Notes: generated from the letters alone by a model not told the origin. A stretch of DNA of 64,000 nucleotides from an uncultured Sphingomonadaceae bacterium (GCA_947488625.1 CANKZR010000001.1:1240001-1304000), one strand, 5' to 3'; positions 44,087-54,123 are shown, numbered from the stretch's first letter. Numbers and translations are program-made.

Positions 44087-46078
44087 TTACGCGTCGATCA
44101 AATCGCGGTCGATCTCGCCTGCACGGTTCTGGATGAAGTTGAAGCGATGTTCCGGATTACGGCCCATCAACTGGTCCACCAGTTCCTTCACCGCAAAGCG
44201 CTGCTCGTTCTGCTCGGGCAGGGTTATGCGGATCAAAGAGCGCGTTTCCGGGTCCATCGTGGTTTCTCGTAATTGCTGCGGGTTCATTTCGCCAAGGCCC
44301 TTGAACCGACCAACATCCACCTTCTTGCCCTTGAAAACCGTCGCCTCCAGTTCGGCGCGATGTTCATCGTCGCGAGCGTAGCGGCTCTCCTTGCCAGCGG
44401 TAAGGCGATAAAGCGGTGGCTGCGCGAGGTAGAGGTGCCCTTTTCGTACAAGATCGGGCATTTCCTGGAAGAAGAACGTCATCAGCAGGGTGGCGATATG
44501 CGCGCCATCCACGTCGGCATCGGTCATGATCACCACGCGGTCGTACCGCAGCGCCTCCGCATCGCAATCCTTGCGCATTCCGCAGCCCAGCGCGAGGGCG
44601 AGATCGGCAATTTCGCTGTTGGCGCGGATCTTGTCTGCCGTGGCGCTGGCGACATTCAGGATCTTGCCACGAATGGGCAGGATCGCCTGCGTTTTGCGAT
44701 TGCGCGCCTGCTTGGCGCTGCCGCCAGCAGAGTCGCCTTCCACGATGAACAGTTCGGTTTCGCTGTCCGTTTCCCCGCTGCAGTCGGTCAGCTTGCCGGG
44801 CAGGCGCAGCTTCTTGGCGTTTGTGGCTGTCTTGCGCTTGATCTCGCGTTCCTGCTTGCGCTTCAGCCGCTCCTCCATCCGCTCCATCACGGAGCCGAGC
44901 AGTGCCTTGCCGCGATCCATGTTGTCGGACAGGAAATGATCGAAATGGTCGCGCACTGCATTTTCCACGAGGCGCGCGGCTTCGGGAGAGGTCAGGCGGT
45001 CCTTCGTCTGGCTCTGGAACTGCGGATCGCGGATGAACACGCTCAGCATGATTTCCGCGCCCGTCATCACGTCATCAGCGGTAAGATCCTTGGCCTTCTT
45101 CGTGCCGGTCAGGTCGCCGAAAGCGCGCAGCCCCTTGGTGAGCGCGGCGCGCAGACCTGCCTCGTGCGTGCCGCCATCGGGCGTTGGCACGGTGTTGCAA
45201 TACCAACTCGTGGAGCCATCGGACCATAGCGGCCAGGCAACGGCCCATTCCACGCTGCCCACCTGCTGGCCATCGTCATTCTCGGCAAAATCCTGCTTGC
45301 CGGTGAAGAAATCGGCGGTGACGCATTCGCGCTCCTCCACCTGTTCCTTCAGGTGATCGGCAAGGCCGCCGGGAAACTGGAAGGTCGCTTCTGCCGGCAC
45401 ATCCTCGCTGGCGAGCGCAGGCGCGCATTTCCAGCGGATCTCTACGCCTGCGAAAAGATACGCCTTGGATCGTGCCAGTTTGAACAGACGCTTTGGGTTG
45501 AACTTGCGATCGTCGAAAATCTCGATGTCGGGCACGAAGGTGACGCTGGTGCCGCGCCGGTTGGGCGTATCGCCAACCTTGGTGATCTTCCCCTGCGGCA
45601 GGCCCTTGGAAAACTCCTGCGCGTAAACTTCCTTGTTCCGCGCCACTTCCACCCGCGTATGGCTGGAAAGCGCATTCACCACGGAAACACCCACGCCGTG
45701 CAGGCCACCGCTGGTGGCATAGGCCTTGCCGGAAAACTTGCCGCCCGAATGCAGCGTGGTCATTATGACTTCCAGCGTGGACTTGCCGGGAAACTTGGGA
45801 TGTTCGTCCACCGGCATGCCGCGGCCGTTATCGGTGATGGTCAGGCGGTTGCCTTCTTCCAGCACCATCTCGATGCGGTTGGCATGGCCTGCCACCGCCT
45901 CGTCCATGGAATTGTCGAGCACTTCGGCGGCAAGGTGATGCAGCGCGCGATCATCCGTGCCGCCGATATACATGCCGGGACGGCGGCGGACAGGCTCCAA
46001 TCCCTCCAGTACCTCGATGGAAGAGGAATCGTAATCACCGCCGCCAGCGGGCATTTTTTCAAACAGGTCATCGCTCAT
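44087..46078 (-). CDS. parE: DNA topoisomerase IV subunit B
   Basis: ATPase subunit of topoisomerase IV, which decatenates chromosomes with ParC. The 663 residues carry the GHKL ATP-binding motifs (E-V-L-D-N-S-M-D-E-A, I-T-D-N-G-R-G-M-P, G-L-H-G-V-G-V-S-V-V-N-A-L-S), a Toprim domain (L-F-I-V-E-G-D-S-A-G-G and the M-T-D-A-D-V-D-G metal site) and R-F-K-G-L-G-E-M. ParE-specific sequence (F-K-L-A-R-S-K-A-Y-L-F-A-G-V-E-I-R-W) and the length distinguish it from GyrB. Start: the ATG at M-S-D-D-L-F; a 12-codon extension is not conserved. Confidence 0.95.
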   Translation of the reverse strand: MSDDLFEKMPAGGGDYDSSSIEVLEGLEPVRRRPGMYIGGTDDRALHHLAAEVLDNSMDEAVAGHANRIEMVLEEGNRLTITDNGRGMPVDEHPKFPGKSTLEVIMTTLHSGGKFSGKAYATSGGLHGVGVSVVNALSSHTRVEVARNKEVYAQEFSKGLPQGKITKVGDTPNRRGTSVTFVPDIEIFDDRKFNPKRLFKLARSKAYLFAGVEIRWKCAPALASEDVPAEATFQFPGGLADHLKEQVEERECVTADFFTGKQDFAENDDGQQVGSVEWAVAWPLWSDGSTSWYCNTVPTPDGGTHEAGLRAALTKGLRAFGDLTGTKKAKDLTADDVMTGAEIMLSVFIRDPQFQSQTKDRLTSPEAARLVENAVRDHFDHFLSDNMDRGKALLGSVMERMEERLKRKQEREIKRKTATNAKKLRLPGKLTDCSGETDSETELFIVEGDSAGGSAKQARNRKTQAILPIRGKILNVASATADKIRANSEIADLALALGCGMRKDCDAEALRYDRVVIMTDADVDGAHIATLLMTFFFQEMPDLVRKGHLYLAQPPLYRLTAGKESRYARDDEHRAELEATVFKGKKVDVGRFKGLGEMNPQQLRETTMDPETRSLIRITLPEQNEQRFAVKELVDQLMGRNPEHRFNFIQNRAGEIDRDLIDA

Positions 46079-46139
46079 GCCGTAGATATAGGCACGGGGA
46101 ATCCCGGCCCACAAGCAGCAGCGCGTAACTTATCCGGTG

Positions 46140-47303
46140 TTAGAAGCCGCTGGGTGCAGGATCGACGACTGTAAAAGCACCGTTGCCCACCTGACGCACT
46201 TCCATGGCACGCTCTCCGATGCCGTTGCTTTTGAAACGGATGGCACCGTCCAGACCGAGGAAGCCGCCATCGTCCAGCAACAGGCCGGCAGGAAGATCGG
46301 TACCCGGGCGCCAGTCGCGCGTAAGGCGCAAGGTGAGCAAGACAGCGTCGTATCCCAACGTCGCGATGCGATAGGGCTGCTCACCAAAACGCGTCTGATA
46401 GCTGGAAGCGAACTGTCTATAGCGGTCATCCGGCACGGTAGAGAACCAGGCACCGCGCATCGTGCCATCGTTCAGCAACGAATCCTGCCTGCTCCACAAT
46501 TCCGTGCCGATGATCGAGGGCAAGTCGTCGCCAGCGTCTTTCAAGCGCGGCGCGGCCATGGTGGCAAGGCGGGCATTGTCGGCGATAAGGACCGTGTCGA
46601 AACCCCCGGCGGCGCGCAAACGCTCCGCTGCGCTGATGATGGAAGTGTTGCCTCGATCATAGCGCTGCACGCTGACGACACTGCCGCCACGCGCCAGAAC
46701 TGCCTGTTCCGCTGCGGCCGTTGTGCGGTTGCCGTAATCCCCCCGAGGGGCCAGGATCGCGAAACGACGCGCGCCTTCGTCCGCAGCGAAATTCACGGTG
46801 CGTTCCACGGATTGTTCGGGGATATGACCCATTACGAACACGTCAGCGCGGGCAACGGTGGTATCGTTGGAGAAGGTGATGAGTGGCACATCGTTGGGCC
46901 GCGCCTGTGCCAGCACCGCGCCCACGTTGTCGCGCATCAGGGGGCCGAGGATCAGGCGATTACCGTCATTTATCGCACGGCTGGCGGCGGCACCGGCGCC
47001 CGCGCTGGTATCGTAGGTGGTGATGCGCAAGTTTTGCGCCCCTGTATCCAGAAGAGCCATGGTGGTAGCGTTGGCAATGGACTGGCCAACCTCGGCGTTG
47101 GATCCGCTCATCGGCACAAGCAGGGCCACGCGGTGCCGACCCTCGTCATCGGGCAGTACGGCGCGATCGGGCGTGGTCGGCTGGTCGATAACCGGGCCGC
47201 CGCGATCGGGGGCAGGGGCATCTCCGCCCGGAATAACCTGACAGGCGGCCAGCAACAGACTGCCCATGCCAACCGCCAGAATGCGCTTCAAATTACCCAA
47301 CAT
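46140..47303 (-). CDS. Penicillin-binding protein activator (LpoA-type) lipoprotein
   Basis: A 387-residue protein with a lipobox (L-L-L-A-A-C, lipid Cys at residue 21), a Pro/Asp-rich linker, and a periplasmic-binding-protein fold beginning V-A-L-L-V-P-M-S-G-S. The architecture matches the LpoA-like family that stimulates PBP1-type peptidoglycan synthases. It is divergent from rsmI with only 27 bases between starts, an arrangement seen in many proteobacteria, which supports the assignment. Confidence 0.88.
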   Translation of the reverse strand: MLGNLKRILAVGMGSLLLAACQVIPGGDAPAPDRGGPVIDQPTTPDRAVLPDDEGRHRVALLVPMSGSNAEVGQSIANATTMALLDTGAQNLRITTYDTSAGAGAAASRAINDGNRLILGPLMRDNVGAVLAQARPNDVPLITFSNDTTVARADVFVMGHIPEQSVERTVNFAADEGARRFAILAPRGDYGNRTTAAAEQAVLARGGSVVSVQRYDRGNTSIISAAERLRAAGGFDTVLIADNARLATMAAPRLKDAGDDLPSIIGTELWSRQDSLLNDGTMRGAWFSTVPDDRYRQFASSYQTRFGEQPYRIATLGYDAVLLTLRLTRDWRPGTDLPAGLLLDDGGFLGLDGAIRFKSNGIGERAMEVRQVGNGAFTVVDPAPSGF

Positions 47304-47330
47304 GCTTGCTTGCTCCGCTGAACATGGTTC

Positions 47331-48185
47331 ATGGCCGCAACTGTGAGCGAACCGAACGAACCCCTATCTCCCGGCCTCTATATAGTCGCGACGCCGATTG
47401 GCAATCTTGGCGATATCACCGTGCGCGCAAGCAGGGTGTTGTCGCAATGCGATGGCATTGCCTGCGAGGATACGCGAGTAACGCAGAAACTTGTCAGGCA
47501 CCTGGGAATATCCAAGCCACTGTGGCGCTATGACGACCATTCTGCCCCGAACGACCGCGCACGTCTGATCGAATCGATGCGGGACCGGGCCGTAGCACTG
47601 GTAAGCGATGCGGGGATGCCGCTGGTGTCCGATCCCGGATTTCGACTGGTACGCGAAGCACGCGAGGCTGGAATACCCATCACGGCGCTGCCCGGCGCCA
47701 ATGCACCGCTAACGGCGCTAGCACTGTCAGGCTTGCCGAACGACCGATTCCTGTTTGCAGGATTCCTGCCATCGAAGGACAAGGCACGCGCAGAGGTGCT
47801 TCAGGAATTGGGCATCGTGCGCTCCACCCTTATCTTCTTCGAGACCTCTCCGCGCCTGACCAAGAGCCTTTCTGCAATTGCCAAGGTGTTGCCGGGCCGG
47901 GAAGTCGCAGTGGCGCGCGAGTTGACGAAATTTTACGAGGAATGCCGCAGCGGCACGGCCGAGGAACTGCTGGAACACTACCAGTCACACCCTCCCAAGG
48001 GCGAGATCGTGTTGCTGGTAGGTCCGCCGCCAGAGGTTGCGCACGACGCCGCCGATGCCGACGAGATGCTGCGCGAATTGCTGGAAACGGAGAAACCGTC
48101 GCAGGCCGCCGCGCAAGTGGCGAAGGTAACGGGGCTGGACCGCAAGACGCTCTATGCCCGCGCGATGGAACTGAAATCGCAGTGA
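47331..48185 (+). CDS. rsmI: 16S rRNA (cytidine-1402-2'-O)-methyltransferase
   Basis: SPOUT-unrelated, tetrapyrrole-methylase-fold enzyme that methylates C1402 of 16S rRNA. Conserved blocks: L-Y-I-V-A-T-P-I-G-N-L-G-D-I-T, C-E-D-T-R, V-S-D-A-G-M-P-L-V-S-D-P-G, and the C-terminal Y-A-R-A-M-E-L-K. The 284 residues are standard. A GTG four codons later could also be the start. Its stop overlaps the yraN GTG as GTGA; rsmI-yraN is a classic pair. Confidence 0.95.
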   Translation: MAATVSEPNEPLSPGLYIVATPIGNLGDITVRASRVLSQCDGIACEDTRVTQKLVRHLGISKPLWRYDDHSAPNDRARLIESMRDRAVALVSDAGMPLVSDPGFRLVREAREAGIPITALPGANAPLTALALSGLPNDRFLFAGFLPSKDKARAEVLQELGIVRSTLIFFETSPRLTKSLSAIAKVLPGREVAVARELTKFYEECRSGTAEELLEHYQSHPPKGEIVLLVGPPPEVAHDAADADEMLRELLETEKPSQAAAQVAKVTGLDRKTLYARAMELKSQ

Positions 48186-48532
48186 AGCGCCAACTTGCCG
48201 AACAACGCGGTCGCAAGGCGGAGGACGAGGCAGCACGCTGGCTGGAGGGGCAGGGGTGGGACATTCTGGCCCGTCGCCGAAAGACCAAGGTCGGCGAAAT
48301 CGATCTGGTGGCGAGGCAGGGCAGGCTGATTGCCTTTGTCGAGGTGAAGTGGCGCCAACGCGCATGCGATCTGGATCTGGCTATCGATGAATATCGTCTT
48401 TCCCGCGTCGCGGCTGCTGCGACAAGTGTAGCGCACGAATATGCCACCGCTGGCGAGGACCTGCGGATAGACGTGATCCTGCTTGCACCCGGTGCACCGC
48501 CGCGCCACATCGAAAACGCCTGGATGCCCTGA
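48182..48532 (+). CDS. YraN/UPF0102 family nuclease-like protein
   Basis: A 116-residue protein of the YraN family, with a PD-(D/E)xK nuclease-like core: the G-E-I-D-L-V-A and V-E-V-K-W-R motifs supply the expected acidic and lysine residues. The cellular role is unproven; some members are linked to DNA uptake or repair. Start: GTG overlapping the rsmI stop; a longer in-frame version is antisense-like and Arg-rich. It is followed by gshB after 13 bases. Confidence 0.88.
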   Translation: MKRQLAEQRGRKAEDEAARWLEGQGWDILARRRKTKVGEIDLVARQGRLIAFVEVKWRQRACDLDLAIDEYRLSRVAAAATSVAHEYATAGEDLRIDVILLAPGAPPRHIENAWMP

Positions 48533-48545
48533 TGAGGAATACACG

Positions 48546-49499
48546 ATGAGTTTGCGCGTTGCCGTTCAGATGGACCCGATCGAATCGATCAAGATCGCCG
48601 GAGATTCCAGCTTTGCACTCATGCTAGAGGCGCAGGCGCGCGGGCACTCGCTGTGGCACTACGATGTCACGACGCTAGCCTGGGAGGAGGGCCGGGTCAC
48701 GGCCTGGGCCAAGCCCGTCACCGTGCAGCGCGTGGAAGGCGATCATTTCGATGCCGGGGCGCTGGCGAAAATCGATCTGGCCGAAGATATCGATGTTATC
48801 CTGATGCGGCAGGATCCGCCCTTTCACCTTGGCTATATCAGTGCAGCGCTGTTGCTTGACCGGCTGAAAGGCAAGACGTTGGTAAGCAACGATCCACGCG
48901 AGGTCATCAACGCGCCGGAAAAGATGTTCGTGCTGGATTACGCCCGCTTCATGCCGCCCACCCTGATCGCCCGAAAGCTGGAGGACGTGCTGGAGTTTCA
49001 GAAGAAACACGGCGCGGTGGTGGTGAAGCCGCTTCACGGCAATGGCGGCAAGGCGATCTTCAAGATCGACGAAAGCGGCACCAACACCTCTGCCCTGTTC
49101 GAGGTTTTCAACCAGACCTGGCCCGAACCGCACATGGTGCAGCCGTTTCTTCCCAGCGTAGCAGAAGGCGACAAGCGTATCGTACTAGTGGATGGCGAGG
49201 TGGCGGGCGCCATCAACCGCAAACCCGGTAAGGGCGAATTCCGTTCCAACCTTGCACAGGGAGGGTCTGCCGAAGCGAGTGGGCTGACGGAACGCGAGAA
49301 GGGAATATGCGACGCGATGGGACCGGAGCTGAAACGCCGCGGTCTCACTTTCGTGGGCATCGACGTGATCGGCGGCGAGTGGCTGACAGAGATCAACGTC
49401 ACCAGCCCCACCGGCATCGTCGCCATCGACAACTACAACGGTACTAACACGGCCGGCATGATCTGGGACGCGCTGGAACGCCGTCATTCCGGAATGTAG
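48546..49499 (+). CDS. gshB: Glutathione synthetase
   Basis: ATP-grasp ligase adding glycine to gamma-glutamylcysteine, the last step of glutathione synthesis. 317 residues, with R-V-A-V-Q-M-D-P-I-E-S-I near the start, V-V-V-K-P-L-H-G-N-G-G and an E-I-N-V-T-S-P-T-G metal/ATP site near the end. Start: the ATG before S-L-R-V-A-V-Q; an upstream 21-codon extension overlaps yraN. Third gene of the rsmI-yraN-gshB operon, a conserved order. Confidence 0.96.
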   Translation: MSLRVAVQMDPIESIKIAGDSSFALMLEAQARGHSLWHYDVTTLAWEEGRVTAWAKPVTVQRVEGDHFDAGALAKIDLAEDIDVILMRQDPPFHLGYISAALLLDRLKGKTLVSNDPREVINAPEKMFVLDYARFMPPTLIARKLEDVLEFQKKHGAVVVKPLHGNGGKAIFKIDESGTNTSALFEVFNQTWPEPHMVQPFLPSVAEGDKRIVLVDGEVAGAINRKPGKGEFRSNLAQGGSAEASGLTEREKGICDAMGPELKRRGLTFVGIDVIGGEWLTEINVTSPTGIVAIDNYNGTNTAGMIWDALERRHSGM

Positions 49500-49549
49500 C
49501 GGGCTGAATTGTGGCTGGACCGATTGCGCGCCTTGCGGGTTAGTCACGC

Positions 49550-50164
49550 ATGGACACCCTCATCATAGACCTGATCGAGCGCGGCGGATATTTGGGCATA
49601 TTCCTGCTCATGGCGCTGGAAAACATCATCCCGCCCGTGCCCAGCGAGGTTATCATGGGTATCGGCGGATTGCTGGTGCAGCGCGGGACGATGGAATTCT
49701 GGCCGCTGCTGCTGATCGGTACGCTTGGCACCGTTGCGGGCAATTATTTCTGGTACTGGATTGGAGACAAATGGGGCTATGAGCGGCTGGAGCCGTTCGT
49801 GGACCGCTGGGGCCGCTGGCTGACGGTGGACTGGGAGCATATCGCCAAGGCGCAGGCATTTTTCGTCACGCGCGGACACTGGGTGGTGTTCTTCCTGCGC
49901 TTCTCGCCATTTTTGCGCACGATCATCTCGTTGCCCGCTGGCCTTTCCCACATGCCCCTGATGCGCTTTTTCGGTTATACCTTTGCAGGGTCGCTGATCT
50001 GGAACGCCTTGCTGATCAAGGGCGGAGAATGGCTGGGTCACTGGCTGGAAGATTCGCAGCACATCATCGGCTGGATCATTGTCGGCATGATCGTGCTGAC
50101 CGTGGTGGGCTACGTCTGGCGGCTGGTGACCTGGACCCCGCGCGCCCAGCGCGAGGAGGGCTAG
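49550..50164 (+). CDS. DedA family membrane protein
   Basis: A 204-residue DedA protein with about five hydrophobic segments. The family signatures are clear: L-E-N-I-I-P-P-V-P-S-E, F-L-R-F-S-P-F-L-R-T-I-I-S-L-P-A-G, and a W-Y-W-I-G-D-K pattern. DedA proteins are implicated in phospholipid recycling (undecaprenyl phosphate or PE flipping) and membrane homeostasis. Its stop shares bases with the convergent xerC stop (CTAG). Confidence 0.9.
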   Translation: MDTLIIDLIERGGYLGIFLLMALENIIPPVPSEVIMGIGGLLVQRGTMEFWPLLLIGTLGTVAGNYFWYWIGDKWGYERLEPFVDRWGRWLTVDWEHIAKAQAFFVTRGHWVVFFLRFSPFLRTIISLPAGLSHMPLMRFFGYTFAGSLIWNALLIKGGEWLGHWLEDSQHIIGWIIVGMIVLTVVGYVWRLVTWTPRAQREEG

Positions 50165-51057
50165 TCGCTTTCGCGCGGATGGGCCGAGCGGTAGGCGTCC
50201 AGCATCTTTGCCGCGTCCACCTGCGTATAGATTTGCGTGGAACCAAGGCTGGCATGACCCAGCAGTTCCTGAAGGCTTCGCAAGTCTGCACCCGCTCCCA
50301 ACAAATGCGTTGCGAAACTGTGCCGAAGCGCATGGGGTGTGGCTGTGGCAGGCAGGCCCAGCGCCTTGCGTGCCCGCGCCATCGTCTTCTGAACCATGCC
50401 TTGCGACAGTGGTCCACCGCGCACGCCCTTGAATAGCGCCTCGTCGTTTTGGATGGGATGGGGGCATACCTCGGCATAGGCGGCAACGGCTTCCCGCACG
50501 ATCGGGATGAGGGGCACGACCCGCTGCTTGTTACCCTTTCCCGTAACGACCAATTTATCTCCCAACGGCAAGTCTGCACCCGTGAGGGAAAGGGCCTCTG
50601 CAATGCGCAGGCCAGCGCCGTACATCAGCAGCAGCACCGCCGCGTCCCGCAGGCCGATCCAGTCTTCGGTTGCAGTGGATTGCACCATGGCGGCAAGCCC
50701 GGTCGCCTCGTCCGGCGTAACAGGGCGGGGCAGGCCCTTCTTGACGCGCGGTCCGCGCATTCGCGGCGCGGTTCCCGGTTCAGCGCCAACCTGTTCTCTC
50801 GCATAGCCGACAATGCTTTTGAGAGCCGACAGTTCGCGCGCGGCAGAAACATTGACGAGCCCCTCAGCCCGGCGAGACGCGAGATGGCCGCGAAGCTCGT
50901 GCGTCGAGATTGCCGCCACCGCTTCCCAGTCCGGCAAGTCCAGCGCTAGCAGGAGTCTTTCTGCGGTTGCAACATAGGCGCGCACCGTGTGTGGACTGCG
51001 TCGCCGTGCCGTTGCGAGGTAATCGCGCCATTGGTCGAGAAGGGCAGATACGCTCAC
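50161..51057 (-). CDS. xerC: Tyrosine recombinase XerC
   Basis: Site-specific recombinase resolving chromosome dimers at dif with XerD. The 298 residues include a complete catalytic set: R151 (G-L-R-I-A-E), K174 (G-K-G-N-K), H242 and R245 (H-A-L-R-H), H268 (L-L-G-H-A-S) and nucleophile Y277 (S-T-Q-I-Y-T). Start: GTG overlapping the hemW stop as GTGA. Its placement with dedA and hemW is stable in sphingomonads (from general knowledge). Confidence 0.93.
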   Translation of the reverse strand: MSVSALLDQWRDYLATARRRSPHTVRAYVATAERLLLALDLPDWEAVAAISTHELRGHLASRRAEGLVNVSAARELSALKSIVGYAREQVGAEPGTAPRMRGPRVKKGLPRPVTPDEATGLAAMVQSTATEDWIGLRDAAVLLLMYGAGLRIAEALSLTGADLPLGDKLVVTGKGNKQRVVPLIPIVREAVAAYAEVCPHPIQNDEALFKGVRGGPLSQGMVQKTMARARKALGLPATATPHALRHSFATHLLGAGADLRSLQELLGHASLGSTQIYTQVDAAKMLDAYRSAHPRESD

Positions 51058-52205
51058 GCCGATACCAGTTCGTCCGCCACCAGTTCGGGCAGCAAAGCAT
51101 CCAGCAAGGGCATACCCGCCGGCGTGACGCCGATGCGCCCTCCATCATCCCAGGTGAGGCCGATGCTGGCATAATGCGTCAGTTCACCGCGGTTGATCAG
51201 CGCATCGGCATCGATGGCAAACCGCGAGGACAGCTTCTGCACATCGACCCCTTCGCGCAGACGCAAACCCATCAACAGGGCCTCGGACGCCTGTTCGGGC
51301 AGGCCAAGTGCACGCTCTTCTTTCAGGCCGTGACCGTTGCGCAAGACCGCATCCAGCCAATTCTCCGGCTTCTTGTGCCGCAGGGTCGCCATACCGCTTC
51401 GCCGTCCGTGCGCCCCGGGCCCGATACCTGCATAATCTTCGTACCGCCAGTAGGTGAGATTATGGCGACTCTCCTCGCCAGGGCGGGCGTGGTTGCTGAT
51501 TTCGTAGGAGGGGAGGCCCGCTGCATCGGTCAATTCTCGGGTTACATCGAAAAGATCTGCCGCAGGATCATCGCCCAGCGGAATGAACCCGCCGCGCCTG
51601 ACATCGGTAGCAAATCGCGTGCCCGGTTCGATAGTGAGCTGGTAGAGCGAAAGGTGTCCGGTGCCGAAACCCAGCGCACGCGAAAGTTGTTCTTGCCAGT
51701 CGCGCGGGGTCTGGCCTGGCAAGGCATATATCAAATCGAACGACACGCGGTTGAACACGCATTGCGCCGTTTCCAGCGCCTTGAGCCCTTCGTCCGCATC
51801 GTGAAGCCGACCGAGAAAACGCAACGCCGAATCGTCCAGCGATTGCAGGCCAAGCGATACGCGGTTGACGCCTGCCGTCGCGAGGTCTGCAAAATTTGCA
51901 GCCTCCACCGACGAAGGATTGGCCTCCAGCGTAATTTCGATCTCGGGCGAGAAACCCCACAGTTTCTCGGCTTCGCCCAGCAAGGCTTCTACCAGTGTTG
52001 GCGGCATCAATGACGGCGTGCCGCCACCGAAAAAGATCGAGTGCAGCGGCTCTGAGCCAGCAACACCTGCCTCGTGGCGCAGGTCTGCCAGCAGGGCCGC
52101 CTGCCATGCGTCGACGTCCACCCGGTCGCGCACATGCGAGTTGAAATCGCAATAGGGGCATTTCGCCAGGCAGAAGGGCCAGTGAATATAAAGTGCGCGA
52201 GCCAT
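51054..52205 (-). CDS. hemW: Radical SAM heme chaperone HemW
   Basis: Radical SAM protein that binds heme and is thought to deliver it to respiratory proteins; often misannotated as coproporphyrinogen oxidase HemN. The 4Fe-4S motif C-x3-C-x2-C is in F-C-L-A-K-C-P-Y-C-D-F-N-S-H. The G-G-G-T-P-S-L-M and E-A-N-P-S-S motifs and 383-residue length fit HemW. Start: the ATG before A-R-A-L-Y-I-H-W; a TTG 11 codons upstream was excluded. It overlaps xerC downstream and is divergent from the CAP gene. Confidence 0.93.
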   Translation of the reverse strand: MARALYIHWPFCLAKCPYCDFNSHVRDRVDVDAWQAALLADLRHEAGVAGSEPLHSIFFGGGTPSLMPPTLVEALLGEAEKLWGFSPEIEITLEANPSSVEAANFADLATAGVNRVSLGLQSLDDSALRFLGRLHDADEGLKALETAQCVFNRVSFDLIYALPGQTPRDWQEQLSRALGFGTGHLSLYQLTIEPGTRFATDVRRGGFIPLGDDPAADLFDVTRELTDAAGLPSYEISNHARPGEESRHNLTYWRYEDYAGIGPGAHGRRSGMATLRHKKPENWLDAVLRNGHGLKEERALGLPEQASEALLMGLRLREGVDVQKLSSRFAIDADALINRGELTHYASIGLTWDDGGRIGVTPAGMPLLDALLPELVADELVSA

Positions 52206-52253
52206 GGTGCCTGTTTCAGCATGCGTTAACCGGCACAAGTCAAGCTAAGTGTT

Positions 52254-52787
52254 ATGAAAAAGGGACGGGTCATTGGCGTCGCGATCGCGGCATTGGGGGC
52301 ACTTTGCGCCTTCGCCGCGCCAGGTTTTGCGCAGCAGCGCGAAAGGATAAACCCCTTCGCGATGGAGCTGCTGGAGGAGCACAACCGGGCGCGCGCGCAA
52401 GTGGGCGTGGCGCGAATGCAATGGAGCAATCGCCTGGCCCGAGAGGCGCATGAATGGGCGCAGCACCTCGCTCGCGAAGGGCGCATGATCCATGCCAGCC
52501 GCGAACAGCGCAGTGGCAGTGGCGAGAACCTGTGGATGGGTTCCGCCGGGTATTACGGCGCAGATACGATAGTCGGTGGTTTCCTGGCGGAGCGTCAGCA
52601 TTTTCGCAACGGTACTTTCCCGCAGGTCTCGTCCACCGGTAACTGGCGCGATGTTGGCCATTACACGCAAGTGATATGGGGCAGCACACGCGAAGTCGGC
52701 TGCGCCGTGGCGCGCGGGGATAGTAACGATTTCCTCGTCTGCCGGTACTGGCCTGCGGGCAATATCTACAACCAGCGGGTATTCTAA
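52254..52787 (+). CDS. CAP/SCP domain secreted protein
   Basis: A 177-residue exported protein; signal peptide cleavage after G-F-A (about residue 26). The CAP domain (CRISP/antigen5/PR-1 fold) covers the rest: [16 protein letters not shown], the G-H-Y-T-Q-V-I-W motif, V-G-C-A and V-C-R-Y-W-P-A-G-N. The cysteines pair as usual in the family. CAP proteins bind lipids or proteins outside the cell; no specific role here. It sits on the opposite strand in the hemW-rdgB-rph region, and its stop overlaps the rdgB stop. Confidence 0.88.
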   Translation: MKKGRVIGVAIAALGALCAFAAPGFAQQRERINPFAMELLEEHNRARAQVGVARMQWSNRLAREAHEWAQHLAREGRMIHASREQRSGSGENLWMGSAGYYGADTIVGGFLAERQHFRNGTFPQVSSTGNWRDVGHYTQVIWGSTREVGCAVARGDSNDFLVCRYWPAGNIYNQRVF

Positions 52788-53413
52788 CCGCCGAACTGGT
52801 CTGCCTTCATTTTTGCAAAAGCATCGGCCCGGTGGCTGATCGCGTGTTTCTCCTGCGGGTCCAACTCGGCAAAGGTTTGCTCGCGGCCCATTGGCACGAA
52901 CACCGGATCATAGCCGAAACCCATCGTTCCGCGTGGCGGCCACGTCAGCCTACCATCGACCCGGCCTTCGTATACCGCGTGCTCGCCATCGGGCCATGCC
53001 AGGGCGAGGGTGCAGGAGAACCAGCAATCGCGCGGGGTTTCTGGCCCCTGCGCCTGCAACATGCCTTCGACCTTGCCCATCGCCATGTGCCAGTCACGGC
53101 CCGGCTCACCTTCGAAGAACTGCCGCTCTGCCCAGTCCGCCGTATAGACGCCGGGACGACCGTCCAGGGCAGCAACAGACAGTCCGCTATCGTCCGCGAG
53201 GGCGGGGAGGCCCGACGCCTCCGCCGCCGCGCGCGCCTTTATCAGTGCGTTTTCAACGAAGGTCGTGCCCGTCTCGGGCGGCTCGGGAAGGCCGAGCGAG
53301 CCTGCCGAAATGCAATCGAGCCCATAAGGCTCCAGCAGCTTGGCAATTTCCTTGAGCTTGCCCGCATTGTGCGTGGCGATGACAAGTTTGCCCGATCCCA
53401 GCTTCCGGCTCAT
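52784..53413 (-). CDS. rdgB: XTP/dITP pyrophosphatase
   Basis: House-cleaning enzyme that hydrolyses inosine and xanthosine triphosphates. The 209 residues are standard: [10 protein letters not shown] at the N-terminus (nucleotide-binding T-x-N-x-x-K motif), A-D-D-S-G-L-S-V for metal binding, and [14 protein letters not shown] overlap with rph upstream, so the two form one operon. Confidence 0.95.
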   Translation of the reverse strand: MSRKLGSGKLVIATHNAGKLKEIAKLLEPYGLDCISAGSLGLPEPPETGTTFVENALIKARAAAEASGLPALADDSGLSVAALDGRPGVYTADWAERQFFEGEPGRDWHMAMGKVEGMLQAQGPETPRDCWFSCTLALAWPDGEHAVYEGRVDGRLTWPPRGTMGFGYDPVFVPMGREQTFAELDPQEKHAISHRADAFAKMKADQFGG

Positions 53414-54123
53414 TTCACCGCTTCGTCCTGTGCCTTGAATATCTCGGCGCAGCCCATTTGAGCAAGGCGAAGCAGACGCAACAGGCCTTCCTCGTCATAG
53501 GTCGCGCCTTCTGCCGTGGCCTGAACCTCGGCGATCTGCCCGCCTTCGATCAGCACGAAGTTGGCATCGGCATCGGCATTCGAATCCTCGATATAGTCGA
53601 GATCGAGAACGGGGGTGCCCTGGTGGATACCGCAGGAAATGGCGGCGATCTTGGAGGTCAGCGGATCGTCCTTGATCGCGCCCGCTTCCATCAGCTTGTT
53701 CACGGCAAGCCGCAGTGCGACCCACGCACCGGAGATGGATGCCGTACGGGTGCCGCCATCGGCCTGGATCACGTCGCAATCCAGTGTGATCTGGCGTTCG
53801 CCCAGCTTCTCCATGTCGCATACCGCACGCAAGGACCGGCCGATAAGACGCTGAATTTCCTGTGTACGTCCGCTCTGCTTGCCCTTCGCGGCTTCGCGCG
53901 AACCGCGCGTGTGCGTGGCACGGGGCAACATGGAGTATTCGCCGGTGACCCAGCCCTGACCCTTTCCGCGCAGCCACGGCGGAATACGCTCTTCCACACT
54001 TGCTGTGCACAGCACGCGGGTCTCGCCAAAGCTGATCAGGCAGCTGCCTTCGGCGTGCTTGGTGAAACCGGTTTCGATGGTGATGGCGCGCATTTCGTCT
54101 GGCGCACGGCCGGAAGGTCGCAT
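53410..54123 (-). CDS. rph: Ribonuclease PH
   Basis: Phosphorolytic 3'-5' exoribonuclease that trims tRNA 3' ends. The 237 residues begin M-R-P-S-G-R and show the R-G-K-G-x-G-W-V-T-G-E-Y and G-x-R-T-A-S-I-S-G motifs plus V-D-x-x-Y-I-E-D-x-D-equivalents. The first ATG before R-P-S-G-R was chosen because that is the family N-terminus; a 30-codon extension would run into hrcA. It is divergent from hrcA with 58 bases between starts. Confidence 0.95.
   Translation of the reverse strand: MRPSGRAPDEMRAITIETGFTKHAEGSCLISFGETRVLCTASVEERIPPWLRGKGQGWVTGEYSMLPRATHTRGSREAAKGKQSGRTQEIQRLIGRSLRAVCDMEKLGERQITLDCDVIQADGGTRTASISGAWVALRLAVNKLMEAGAIKDDPLTSKIAAISCGIHQGTPVLDLDYIEDSNADADANFVLIEGGQIAEVQATAEGATYDEEGLLRLLRLAQMGCAEIFKAQDEAVK

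Noticed and set aside
47942-48181. N-terminal extension of the YraN protein
   Set aside because: Lies wholly inside rsmI in another frame; the conserved YraN start is the GTG overlapping the rsmI stop.
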